Assembly (NCBI RefSeq): GCF_024139115.2
Contig: NC_085139.1
Location: forward strand, 8,155,533 to 8,219,532
Source of the DNA: Armigeres subalbatus
Lineage: Eukaryota; Arthropoda; Insecta; Diptera; Culicidae
DNA length: 64,000 bases
Direction of reading: 5' to 3'
Made by a program: the position numbers and the translations under genes. The notes under the pieces are model-generated. The model had not been told where the DNA came from. It did no database searches and worked only from the letters and a program-made list of their open reading frames with translations. Positions 33,409-44,748 of this stretch are shown here, one piece after another (position 1 is the first letter of the stretch; each line of letters starts with the position of its first letter).

Positions 33409-33975
33409 TTGAAAAGTGTACCTGTGGTATTCAGTAGCCTTGCGATCAAAGGCGTAGGATTGCTAATCCGGTCTGGTCCAGGATGTTTTCGGGTGGGAAA
33501 CATGATCGACTCCCTGGGCATAGTGTATCCATCGTACTTACCACACAAGATACATACTCATGCAATGACAAGCATAGAAAAGCTTTCTATTAACTTGTCA
33601 TAAGACGAGTTTGTACCTTTCCATTTAATTCCACCACTTGATTGTATCTTGACAGATACGTATTTCGACCTCAACAGTAAGGTCGTCTTCAGTGTCTCGT
33701 ACTTGACTCGACTTTCAGTCAAGTACGACTTTCGACTTTCGAGTCAAGTGCGAGACACTGAAGACGACTTTACTGTTGAGGTCGAAATACGTATCTGTCA
33801 AGGTACAATCAAGTGGTGGAATTAAATGGGAAGGTACAAACTCGTCTTATGACAAGTGAAGACATTCCACTAACAAGCTTTCTATTAATAACTGAGGAAA
33901 TGCTAATAGAATACTAAGTTGAAAAGGAGGTCAAGTTCCAGTTGAAATGCAGAGCCATTAAAGAAGAAGGTCTGG
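33409..33975 (+). mobile_element. tRNA-derived SINE (second family), split by a palindromic insert
   Basis: The left part (33409-33593) has a tRNA-like head (GCGATCAAAGGCGTAGGATT) and the body CTCCCTGGGCATAGTGTATC and CACACAAGATACATACTCAT. The right part (33875-33975) continues TCTATTAATAACTGAGGAAA and ends near an AAGAAGAAGG tail. The body is related to Feilai but distinct. A second, more diverged copy is at 35600-35820. Confidence 0.65.
33594..33874 (+). mobile_element. Palindromic retroposon-like element inside a SINE, 14-bp duplication
   Basis: The 281-bp insert is a near-palindrome. Its left arm (CTTGTCATAAGACGAG..., TATCTTGACAGATACG, TTTCGACCTCAACAGTAAGG) is repeated inverted on the right. 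The right arm continues about 20 bases further (TGAAGACATTCCACTAAC), so the ends are not symmetric. The direct repeat AAGCTTTCTATTAA flanks it at 33580-33593 and 33875-33888. Related copies are at 44474-44738 (minus orientation, 10-bp duplication), 39070-39184, 24826-24990 and 13889-13960. Duplications of differing length and a one-sided A-rich tail suggest target-primed insertion rather than cut-and-paste. Confidence 0.7.
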
Positions 33976-34283
33976 ATTTCAACGGCTTTGAGAGAAACCA
34001 TACCTCAAAGCTTTTCATAGTTGTACGGAAAGTGCAAAAAATTAATGGGTACACCCCATTTTTGAGGATAACTTTTTTTCTGTTCAACCGATCTTCACCA
34101 AATTTTCTGTGTTGATTCAGGGGTTAAATTAACATTGTTTAGCAAAGTTTGACTAGCTAGCTCCATTTGTTCATTTATTTTCTTCTATATAAAAAATACA
34201 CAGTTATTATTGCTGAAGGAATGATCCATCCAGCCGTTTTCGAGTTATGCGGATACGAACACTGACCATTATTTTTTTATATC
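33976..34283. other. Short AT-rich stretch, probable old repeat
   Basis: The stretch has ATGGGTACACCCCAT (a perfect short palindrome near 34045) and TTCAACCGATCTTCACCAAA, which looks repeat-derived. No gene is supported. Confidence 0.3.
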
Positions 34284-34573
34284 TTCTTCTTCTTATAGGC
34301 ATTACATCCCCACACTGGGACAGAGCCGCCTCGCAGCTTAGTGTTCATTGAGCACTTCCACAGTTATTAACTGCGAGGTTTCTAAGCCAAATTACCACTT
34401 TTGCATTCGTATATCATGAGGCTAGCACGATGATACTTTTCATGCCCAGGGAAGTCGAGACAATTTCCAATCCGAAAATTGCCTAGACCGGCACCGGGAA
34501 TCGAACCCAGCCACCCTCAGCATGGTCTTGCTTTGTTGCCGCGCATCTTACCGCACGGCTCAGGAGGGCCCCA
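34284..34573 (-). mobile_element. tRNA-derived SINE, Feilai type (reverse copy)
   Basis: Reverse complement of the family at 20941-21229. The (TTC)n run at 34284-34295 is the tail, CGCAGCTTAGTG and CATTCGTATATCATGAGGC are the body, and GGGAATCGAACCC with GCATCTTACCGCACGGCT are the B and A boxes. It is nearly full length. Confidence 0.85.
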
Positions 34574-34790
34574 CTAAATGAGTTTAGGTTGTGAAAAAAG
34601 CAGGCCCTGGCAGAACATGAATTTATGTCTTCACTAATCACATTTTCGTGGATTAGCTCGCGTTTATTGTTGAAACGTTAAGTTTGCAGCACCAAAATAT
34701 CAACTGAAGGGCTTGAGATATGTTTAAGTACTACCAAAAAAAGATCTATTCTGTCTATCTAAAATGTATTCTGTTCTAAGTTGGCCGCTA

Positions 34791-35140
34791 AAGCAGACCC
34801 CAGACTACGGGAGAAGTTTGACAAACTCTTGATTTTTGAAGAAAAAGATTGATGGTGTGAGTGCGAACCCAAAATATTGAAGTAAATATTGAGGGAAATC
34901 AGAAAAGTTTGATAATCTTTTCAATATTTTCCCTCATCTCCCCCCGCAGTTTGCCCACAGGAGTCGATGATAGTTGAGTGTGTGCGTGTTTTGTGCATCA
35001 TACCGCTATTTGATTAGTATTAGTTCAAGAAAAAAATGAGTTTTTCTTCAGCTACGGCCATACCGGCTAATCAGTGAAAATATTGAAGAAAGTTTGATGA
35101 GAAAAGTATTGTCAATATATACCTCGTCTGGGGTCTGCTT
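34791..35140. mobile_element. TA-flanked MITE with AAGCAGACCCCAGAC ends
   Basis: The 350-bp element begins AAGCAGACCCCAGAC and ends with the exact inverted copy. TA lies outside both ends (34789-34790 and 35141-35142). Subterminal stretches pair loosely. There is no coding capacity. The TA target fits a Tc1/mariner-type mobiliser. Confidence 0.82.
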
Positions 35141-35142
35141 TA

Positions 35143-35599
35143 TATGAAACATGTTTTTCAAATAGTTGAGACCATAGGATGAATATCAACCGGAATAGTC
35201 ATCCTGGAACACAAGTTCCCGAAGGGCCTTTAGTGGCCACAAACTCATTTAGAAGAGACCCTGGCAATAAAATTCTTGGAATTGTTTCGGAAACATGTTT
35301 TTCCAAGAAGGTGGGACTGATGCTGGGTCGTTAGGCCGAATGGACATTAGACCAAATGGTTATTAGGTCGAATGACAAGTGAGGAGTGAATAATTAGAAG
35401 TGAGCAGTGAGAAGTGGAAAGTAGAACGTGGAAAGAGAAGAGTGAAAAGAAAAAAACCTCCTAGAACGTTTAACTTGAAACTATCCAGAGGCTAGTTTGC
35501 GGCCGTTATCGCTCGTGGAAAACTGGATAAGTATCAACATTTTTGAAACTGTTCCGGAAGCATGCTTTTATAAGCTGATTGGCCTTCAAGAAGGTTTGC
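35143..35599. other. Repeat remnants, no gene
   Basis: About 35490-35532 is a diverged single arm of the MITE at 52520-52748 (GCTCGTGGAAAACTGGAT in reverse). The rest has short repeated motifs (GGCCGAATGG, GAAGTGA) and no recognisable coding sequence. Confidence 0.4.
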
Positions 35600-35820
35600 C
35601 AGATGCCAAGTTCGATTCTCGATCTAAGTTGCTTTAGATTGGGAAATGTGCTCAACTCTCTGGGCATAGTGTATCCTTTGATCTCATCATACAAGACACA
35701 TAGTTAAGCATTTGAACGGTATAGAAAAGTTTTCAATTGATTTACTGTGGATATACTAATAGAATTTTTGTAAGGAAGGTCATGTTCTAGTTGTCCATTG
35801 ACCATTGGAGGAAAAGAAGA
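35600..35820 (+). mobile_element. Diverged copy of the second SINE family
   Basis: A B-box-like AAGTTCGATTCTCGATC is followed by CTCTGGGCATAGTGTATCC, CATACAAGACACATAGTTAA and TATACTAATAGAATTTTTG. This is the same order as at 33409-33975, with many substitutions. It ends near a GGAGGAAAAGAAG tail. Confidence 0.55.
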
Positions 35821-35968
35821 TAGCCAGGGTTTCTTCTAAATGAGGGGCCCCACGGAAATCTGTTTGACAATGACCGGTCGTTGTCAAACCATGCTATGGT
35901 CCAATTACTTATCAGATCATGTTTCCGAAACAATTTCATGAATTTTGATACTCATATTGCCAGGGTTT

Positions 35969-36022
35969 AGGGAGTCCCGTAGCGTAGTTGGCTACACGTT
36001 CGCTTTACAAGCGGATGGATAA
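35969..36022 (+). repeat. tRNA-like 5' half of a SINE
   Basis: CCCGTAGCGTAGTTGGCTA followed by CACGTTCGCTTTACAAGCGG resembles the first half of a tRNA: an A box and an anticodon arm whose loop would be CTTTACA. No B box follows, so it is a SINE head or tRNA pseudogene rather than a functional tRNA. Confidence 0.45.
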
Positions 36023-36179
36023 TCGGAATGGACAATCCGAATATACATAGGGAGCAGTACAACCCATTTTGTGCAGCACTGAATGCGCTACTATAATTTG
36101 GGATTTAAAAGATTTTTCAAAGCTTTCATAGTCAAAACGATATACTTAATGTACGTGAAAGGCAAAAAGGCCAAATGCC

Positions 36180-36850
36180 GTGTATTTTCGTGACATGTAC
36201 TGTCCCAATTCGCATAAGCGTCCCATGTCTGTTTTCCAATATCTTGGTAGCCAAATGGCGTCAGACGGCGGTACCAAGATCGACATAGGCGCACGGATCA
36301 AGAAAGCAAGGGCTGCCTTTGCGAGTTTAAGAAATATCTGGAAAAACAGGCAGATAAGTGAACGCACCAAAATACGAATTTTCAACACCAACGTGAAATC
36401 TGTGCTGTTATACGCTAGCGAAACATGGTGTGTATCAGTGGAGAACACTCAACGGCTGCAGGTGTTCATTAACAGATGCCTGCGGTATATAATTCGGGCC
36501 TGGTGGCCTCACAACTGGATCTCGAACAACGAGCTCCATCGTCGTTGTCACCAGATGCCGATAGCAACAAAAATTCGGGATCGGAAGTGGGGCTGGGTCG
36601 GCCACACTCTACGTAGGGGCGGAAACGAAATCTGTAAACAAACATTAGACTGGAACCCAGCGGGACATCGCAGCAGAGGCAGACCCAGAGGCTCATGGCG
36701 GCGAAGCCTCAATAAAGAAATAAAAAAAGTCGATCGAAATTTAACTTGGCAACAGGTTAAAGCGATAGCCGGGCAACGCTCAGGATGGAGATCTTTCAAG
36801 TAGGCCTTTTGCACCACCGGAGGTGTACAGGATCCATAAGTAAGTTAAGT
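36180..36850 (+). pseudogene. RTE-like LINE 3' fragment (ORF2 C-terminus) with TAAG tail
   Basis: An open frame of about 200 residues (36180-36803) carries FQYLGSQMASDGGTKID, NVKSVLLYASETWCVSVE, INRCLRYIIRAWWPHNWIS and WGWVGHTLRRGGNEICKQT, ending GQRSGWRSFK. These are the thumb/C-terminal motifs downstream of the RT in RTE-like elements. The 3' end AGTAGGCC...GGATCCATAAGTAAGT matches the minus-strand relative at 24195-25545, including the (TAAG)n tail. RT and endonuclease are missing by 5' truncation. Confidence 0.75.
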
Positions 36851-38796
36851 AACACTCCGAGAAGAGGGTGCTCCGAGAGCCCTGCTGTTTGTAGAAAATT
36901 AGTTATGGTTATTCGATAAAAAAAAGGTGGAAATTATAATCCACAAATTTGAAGGATCCGGACTCTTGTCTAGTAAACAGACATATGAACGGCAAGCCAT
37001 ACATTCATTCAACGATGAAAAATGGCCAAGTTTGACCAGCAACCTTGACAATTTTTTTATGATACGTGGGGTAATTGTTACCAACAACTGGTAAACAATG
37101 TGATCTTAGAGATCATGATATTTGAAATCATAATTATTTAGATTAACTTAATAACTTCTATTTAAATAATATACTCTAAAACAAAAAAAAAACGATCGAT
37201 TCAAAAAAATGTCCTTTTAAATTAAAACCATTCGCATCCCATCCCTTCCACGATTATTCGTAAATGTTGCCTGTCTGGATGCAAGAGGGATGAGAAGAGA
37301 AAAAATGGTGACAGGACGGGAAATGGAAGAAGGGAAGGAAGAGAAGAAGAGGAGGGTGAGGGAGAAAGATCGGGACAGAAGATGGCGAAGGAATTAAAGC
37401 TGCGAGGAGAAGAGTGAATTTTCGTGCCGGGAATAGAGTTCGACAATCACCAGAACCACAAGTGAGGACAATTTTATGGAAGGTTCCGGCGAGTCCCGAG
37501 CTGGTGGTCCTAGAGCCGTACGTCATTGCCAGGCCACACGGCACGGATAGTAGTGGTGGACGTTTTGGAGGTTAGGGGCTTGTGAGGTCCGCGGGCTTCC
37601 CCGCTAACTAGTACCCAATATCCCATGAGACGCTACCCCGTGTTCGAGCCCGTGGAACGTCGGGACAAAGCTCCCGAATCCCCCCTGAACGCCACATCGC
37701 TAGCTGTAGCCTACCTCCAATGGCCAAGGTAACCCGATTCCCACTCTCTCTATCGACTGCATGCCCCCACCAAGATGGACGCCACTACCCAGTCAGTGCG
37801 ACAGCCCCTTCATTCACAAGCTGGCCACCTTCAGTCCCTTCCCTAACCCCTAAATCCATGTACTATTTAAGTTAATATAACTATGTTCAAAAGTATTGGT
37901 TCTGTGCCGTGTTCAATTTATTTATTTTGATAGATGGTCTTGGTCCACTTTGTTCATTTGTTCTTGGTAAGTGTTGTGTGTTCTTGGTTGTGTGTCTTCC
38001 CGAGTACGCCGACCCTATTGGAAAGAACCCCTGAGCTAGCCGCTTCTTACAGTAGCAGTAAATCTTAGCTTGGGTTGATGCTTTTATGAAAGCCTCGACA
38101 TATCAAGAAACGCGGATGAATACAGTGCGCGAGTGCAAAGTCGTGGAATAAACGATGCGTTGGATTGATGATCGCTTCGAGACATGCCTGCTGAGGAGAT
38201 TCGACTTCGTGGAACTGCTCAACAGTTATTCCATAGCCCTTTGACTGGCTAGATTTGTCCCATTTTTGGGGCTTCTGAGGAATTTTCAAATTCTGGATAA
38301 AAATGTCAAAATGAATCTGGGTCAATTGGACCAAAATTTGGGTAAATTGGACTTCACCATTTTCGGTTCTGATAACATGGCGGAAAATCGATGCTCCGCG
38401 ATGAAAATCCAAATAGTGAATCACTTGATGGAGCAATTCCTACTGCGTTCGATGGATGAAATGCGGTCAGCAAATTGTATTTTTCTTTCTATTTGTAACA
38501 AATTTACATAATCCAAGATCCATCAGATTGGGGTAATTTTACCTAGTCCAGAAAAATAGGCTCGTTTACTCATTCTTGGGTAGAAGTATGTTTACCTAAA
38601 AATAGGTAGCTTCCCTTTTTAGCTGAGCGACTTTTTATCCAAAAATAGGTAGAATCGGAATAACGTGTGGAAGACGTCAACGAATTTCAAGTTGCACGAC
38701 ACTATTTTAGTTAAACGTTAGTTAGCAAACAAAGAAGATAGATGAGAAAATTGCGAAATAAATTTTAAAAATATCTAGTTTTCAACGCAAACAATT
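36851..38796. other. Unassigned intergenic DNA
   Basis: The part at 37200-38050 is GC-richer, with a purine-rich block at 37285-37400 and a C-rich stretch at 37600-37850. It might be an LTR or the untranslated end of an old element, but no LTR partner or primer-binding site was found. No coding domain is visible. Confidence 0.3.
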
Positions 38797-41476
38797 TTAT
38801 ACAAACAAATAGAACAAATAGAGAACAAGTAGAACGAGTAGAACAAATATAACAAATAGAATAAATGGAATAAATAAAACAAGTTGAACAAATAGAACAA
38901 ATAAAACAAATAGAATATAGAGAGCAGATAGAACGAGTAGAAGAAATAGAACGAATGAACAAATAGAACAAGTAGAACAAATAGAACAAATAGAACAAAT
39001 AGAACAAATGGAGCAAATACAACAAATAGAACAAATAGAGCAAATACAACAAATAGAACAAATAGAACAAATAGTTAATTGTATCTTGACATACAATTAA
39101 GTGGTGGAATTCAATGGGATTGTACAAACTCGTCTTATGACAAGTGAAGACATTCCACTAAAAAGCTCAAAATAATTTTCTTAACAACAAATAGAACAAA
39201 TAGAACAAATTGAACTAATAGAACAAATAGAACAAATAGAACAAATAGAACAAATAGAACAAATAGAACAAATAGAACAAATAGAACAAATAGAACAAAT
39301 AGAACAAATAGAACAAATAGAACAAATAGAACAAATAGAACAAATAGAACAAATAGAACAAATAGAACAAATAGAACAAATAGAGCAAATATAACAAATA
39401 GAACAAATAGAACAAATAGAACAAATAGAACACATAGAGCAAATAGAACAATTAGAACAATTAGAACAAATAGAACAAATAGAACAAATAGAACAAATAG
39501 AACAAATAGAACAAATAGAACAAATAGAACAAATAGAACAAATAGAACAAATAGAACAAATAGAACAAATAGAACAAATAGAACAAATAGAACAAATAGA
39601 ACAAATAGAACAAATAGAACAAATAGAACAAATAGAACAAATAGAACAAATAGAACAAATAGAACAAATAGAACAAATAGAACAAATAGAACAAATAGAA
39701 CAAATAGAACAAATAGAGCAAATAGAACAAATAGAACAAATAGAACAAATAGAACAAATAGAACAAATAGAACAAATAGAACAAATAGAACAAATAGAAC
39801 AAATAGAACAAATAGAACAAATAGAACAAATAGAACAAATAGAACAGATAGAACAAATAGAACAAATAGAACATATAAAACAAATAGAACAAATAGAACA
39901 AATGGAACAAATAGAACAAATAGAACAAATAAAACAAATAGAACAAATATAACAAATAGAACAAATAGTACAAATAGAACAAATAGAGCAAATAGAACAA
40001 ATAGAACAAATAGAACAAATGGAACAAACAGAACAAATAGAACAAATAGAACAAATAGAACAAATAGAACAAATAGAACAAATAGAACAAATAGAACAAA
40101 TAGAACAAATAGAACAAATAGAACAAATAGAACAAATAGAACAAATAGAACAAATAGTACAAATAGAACAAATAGAACAAATAGAACAAATAGAACAAAT
40201 AGAACAAATAGAACAAATAGAACAAATAGAACAAATAGAACAAATAGAACAAATAGAACAAATAGAACAAATAGAACAAATAGAACAAATAGAACAAATA
40301 GAACAAATAGAACAAATAGAACAAATAGAACAAATAGAACAAATAGAACAAATATAACAAATAGAACAAATAGAACAAATAGAACAAATAGAACAAATAG
40401 AACAAATAGAACAAATAGAACAATTAGAACAATTAGAACAAATAGAACGAATAGAACAAATAGAACAAATAGAACAAATAGAACAAATAGAACAAATAGA
40501 ACAAATAGAACAAATAGAACAAATAGAACAAATAGAACAAATAGAACAAATAGAACAAATAGAACAAATAGAACAAATAGAACAAATAGAACAAATAGAA
40601 CAAATAGAACAAATAGAACAAATAGAACAAATAGAACAAATAGAACAAATAGAACAAATAGAACAAATAGAACAAATAGAACAAATAGAACAAATAGAAC
40701 AAATAGAACAAATAGAACAAATAGAACAAATAGAACAAATAGAACAAATAGAACAAATAGAACAAATAGAACAAATAGAACAAATAGAACAAATAGAACA
40801 AATAGAACAAATAGAACAAATAGAACAAATAGAACAAATAGAACAAATAGAACAAATAGAACAAATAGAACAAATAGAACAAATAGAACAAATAGAACAA
40901 ATAGAACAAATAGAACAAATAGAACAAATAGAACAAATAGAACAAATAGAACAAATAGAACAAATAGAACAAATAGAACAAATAGAACAAATAGAACAAA
41001 TATAACAAATAGAACAAATAGTACAAATAGAACAAATAGAACAAATAGAACATATAAAACAAATAGAACAAATAGAACAAATGGAACAAACAGAACAAAT
41101 AGAACAAATAGAACAAATAGAACAAATACAACAAATAGAACAAATAGTACAAATAGAACAAATAGTACAAATAGAACAAATAGAACAAATAGAACAAATA
41201 GAACAAATAGAACAAATAGAACAAATAGAACAAATAGAACAAATAGAACAAATAGAACAAATAGAACAAATAGAACAAATAGAACAAATAGAACAAATAG
41301 AACAAATAGAACAAATAGAACAAATAGAACAAATAGAACAAATAGAACAAATAGAACAAATAGAACAAATAGAACAAATAGAACAAATAGAACAAATAGA
41401 ACAAATAGAACAAATAGAACAAATAGAACAAATAGAACAAATAGAACAAATGGAACAAATTGAACAAATAGAACAA
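38797..41476 (+). repeat. 9-bp minisatellite (ATAGAACAA)n, about 2.6 kb
   Basis: The unit ATAGAACAA repeats about 280 times with rare substitutions (for example GTACAA, ATAACAAATA). It is interrupted once at 39070-39184. The first 270 bases are more diverged; the centre is almost uniform. Since 9 is a multiple of 3 and the minus unit has no stop, all minus frames stay open for long stretches (one of 788 codons, Ser-Ile-Cys repeats). These are translation artefacts. Confidence 0.95.
39070..39184 (+). mobile_element. Deleted copy of the palindromic retroposon-like family inside the minisatellite
   Basis: TTAATTGTATCTTGAC is followed directly by ATACAATTAAGTGGTGG, so the palindrome centre is missing. 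The 3' part (GGGATTGTACAAACTCG, CATTCCACTAAAAAGC, TTTTCTTAAC) is intact. It splits the 9-bp array; target duplications cannot be defined in the repeat. Confidence 0.75.
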
Positions 41477-41564
41477 CTTGAGAAATATGCCGTTGAATTT
41501 TTCAAACTCGTTTTACATGAAGAAAAACAAACCTGAAAATTTGGCATAATATTCTTTATCTGTA

Positions 41565-42285
41565 GGGGGGACTGGGGAGACTTGATCCCTTTTCTGATAT
41601 CCGATGTATCACAGCCAAAAATAAATAAACATGCGCGATTTCCAAACAGACTCCCTAAGAATAATAATATTTAACTTTATGACAGTCCTTAAATTATTGT
41701 TGATATTGATACACAATCGATTTTTTGGAGTGCTGTCAAAAATTGACTTTTAAAATATTCGGGGGAAATTGATCCCTCTCCAAGAACTTGCTTTGATAAA
41801 ATTAGAAAGGCGCCCTCAGATTTTTTAAATATTTTTACTTCAAAATACGCGGAATTTTCGAAATGCTGTGCGTATACGTGAATGATTTTTGTTCTTGAAT
41901 TCGACAGCACATGCAATTTTATTATTTGGGGAGACTTGATCCCCTTTTTATGATATCTGCACAATCAATATTTTTTCCTGACAACCCTTCATCAAATCTG
42001 TCAAATCTTCAAAAAATTAGAAGCCTGAGATTAGATTTATATTTTTTTTGAATTTTTTCGTCAAATTTGTGTATGGGATCAAGTGTCCCCATGTTGAGGC
42101 AATAACTTCAAATCCAAATACCGTCGTCGGGGGTGACAATAATGGGTCAAATGGGGGTGAGAATGGGTCACTGTTTCAAGTACTTAGAATGCTTGTAGAA
42201 GAGATTGAATGTACCTGAGGGCAAGAAGACTAAAATATAAGAGACCGTCAAGTCTCCCCGGGGATCAAGTCTACCCACCTTCCCC
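41565..42285. mobile_element. 0.7-kb TIR element, TA flanked
   Basis: The left end GGGGGGACTGGGGAGACTTG and right end (inverse of GGGGAAGGTGGGTAGACTTG) form an imperfect inverted repeat reaching GATCCC. TA lies outside both (41563-41564, 42286-42287). Inside, GGGGAGACTTGATCCC-type motifs recur at about 41930 and inverted near 42248. No transposase is seen. Confidence 0.6.
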
Positions 42286-42287
42286 TA

Positions 42288-44463
42288 TACATTGCTATGG
42301 AACCATAATTCTATATGAAATGGACCATAATTATATTTATCTTTTGTTCTAAAATGTATCAAAATCTGGAATGCGACTGTTATGCGAATGAATAGCCAGA
42401 TGGGACAACACAAGTGGGTTTTGATTTTCAAATTTCTAGAACAAAGCCTATTTTATCAGTTTTTCTCAAAGATGAGTTAATTTTAAGCTTATTTCTGAAA
42501 GAAAATCAAAATCGTTAAAAATCGACATGGGACTCTTATGCGAATCGCGGCAGTGTAGAACCCATGCAGTTTGGGTGAGGTTGTTTCTGGATGGCAACCT
42601 TTTGAACAAAATTGAGACCATATGTAGAGTACGACTTAATTGACATTTGTATGCAAAAAAAAAATCAGATCGCTAACTTTCTCCAGTTTTATAAAAAAAA
42701 ACAAAATTTGGGTCAGAATCAAAATCTACCCAAGAGGTTGGTATAGATAGATAATCCCCTTTTTTTAGGATGCACAATGGAACCAATTATCGCAATAGTC
42801 GTAACGGACACATGTGCCCGTTTATTTTGGGGTTTAACTACTTACAAATGAAACAAATGAACCACAAATTCGGAAATTGTTCGTTTCCTTTGCACGTTCC
42901 GTGCCAGACGGAGCCAGAACGCGAGCGCGCGCGTCCAAAACAATTTGTTAGCAAAGCTCTAGTTTCTTCTTCATCCTCCACTCGAAACCCATAATCAGAG
43001 GAAAGGAGAATAATTTGTACAACCGGTCAGCTTATGGGCATGATTTTCCCATATTTTGCATAATTTTGAAGCGTGGCTGACACGCGCGTTCTTTGGTGCA
43101 GCTCACTACGATCACGCATGCCAAAACTTTAGTCACCACCTATGTAGGGTCACCACAGTGTGCTCATATTTGGAGACGAAATCAACGAGTATCGTTGCCT
43201 GTAGAATCGATTCGAATACATACTCCTAGTTCAAGTTTCCTCGCTGGGCGTCAGCTGCGATCAGGATCATCACATCTGTGCGACTTTGTGAGCTGGGCTC
43301 TGAGGCGCACTTCATCGGCGGCGCATAAACCAGAACAGACAGAAGGGGGAAAACGAAGCAGCATCGATGGGTCGTGTGCCTACCTCCTTGTTGATGATTA
43401 TTTTCATTTCGTATCTCGCAAGAAGATCGTCCTTTTTTCTGCTTCCAGAGGCGATCCACTCGAAAGCGGGCGAGGAAACCAAAGCACACCTAGATTTGTG
43501 TAACATTCTGTCGACGACGGCGCTGGAAGTCACGCACATGACTCCTTAGATCGTCGTTTTATTATTTTCGTTGTTGTCTTCGCTTTATCCTGCGGCAATT
43601 CAGTTGGGATAAAAAAGATTTACGGAAGCTGTAAAAATTAATCTATTTCTAATTCAATTGTTTGGAAGTGGAACATCAAGTTGAAAAATTGCAATCTCTT
43701 TCTCCAGCAATGAATGGCGCTTCTTTAGATTTTAGATTTTTTTTCAGTGCCAAGACGACACGCTGCGAAGATATCGGTCAGCTTTTGGTCGAGGGCTACC
43801 GAATCCGATTTTCAACCCCCTGGGCAGCCTATTCGTCAAGAGCAAAACAAAAATCCCGGTTGGTCCGATATTTTGAAAAATGATTCTAGGACTCGATCAA
43901 AATTCTGAATTCAAAAAATAGCAACAAGAAGATTGAAACACTGAGCACTTGTTCGTTTAAGATCAAACAAATCCTCAAACAGAGGGTACAGAAACATCCC
44001 TAATAACTGTTATTTGATTGATTATTAACCCCTTCATCAATGCGTCCTTCCTGCATAGTAAGGCAGTTAAAAAAATGCTACATACAGAAAAAGGGTTGCA
44101 TTCGGACCGCTCTCAAACGGTTACCCCCGGTGTTTGTTGTGAGTCTGATGCGCCCTAGGGTGAAAACACGTGCACTCGGCACGACCTCCAAAACCGCGTT
44201 TTTTCATGTTCCGGCATTTTCCTTCCACTGGAGGCCACATGTTGCATGGTCGCTTTCATAAGTGGAAAACGCGCTGGTCCAACTGTTATCCTGTCCTGAG
44301 CAGCAATGATCGTCGAAGGCATGACGCAAGCTCCGATGCATTTAGGGGATTCCATTCGAATCGAAGTAAGTTTTCTATTTTATTGTTGCTAAATTTAGGG
44401 AAAGGTACGATATTTGGTTTTTAGCTGAATTATTCGAGTATATCTGACTTCTCGCGAGTGGTA
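42288..44463. other. Intergenic DNA without recognised repeats
   Basis: No gene is supported. The stretch at 43000-43560 is balanced in composition, and open frames cover it on both strands (for example 43093-43503 +) without a domain. A CAGCTG E-box lies at 43252-43257. The region is a candidate for unique DNA. Confidence 0.3.
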
Positions 44464-44473
44464 CAAGTTTATT

Positions 44474-44738
44474 TTTTGTTAAGAAAATTATTTTGAGCTT
44501 TTTGGTGGAATGTCTTCACTTGTCATAAGACGCGTTTGTACAATCCCATTGAATTCCACCACTTAATTGTATCTTGACAGATACGTATTTCGACCTCAAC
44601 AATAAGGCCGTCTTCAGTGTCTCGTGCTTGACTCGACTTTCGAGTCGTATCTGTACGTATAATACAAATACGTATCTGTCAAGATACAATTAAGTAGTGG
44701 AATTCAATGGGATTGTACAAACTCGTCTTATGACAAGT
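44474..44738 (-). mobile_element. Palindromic retroposon-like element, reverse copy, 10-bp duplication
   Basis: This is the inverse orientation of the family at 33594-33874. The long tail (GTTAAGAAAATTATTTTGAG on the plus strand) is on the left and the short end (CTTATGACAAGT) on the right. CAAGTTTATT flanks it at 44464-44473 and 44739-44748. The palindrome arms carry ACAGATACGTATTTCGACC and its inverse, with a partly deleted centre. Confidence 0.72.
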
Positions 44739-44748
44739 CAAGTTTATT

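Noticed and set aside
37200..38050. Solo LTR
   Set aside because: Only composition suggests it; no defined ends or duplication.
38797..41547. Very long open frames (up to 788 codons) in Ser-Ile-Cys and Leu-Phe-Tyr repeats
   Set aside because: They are translations of the 9-bp minisatellite, whose minus unit has no stop in any frame.
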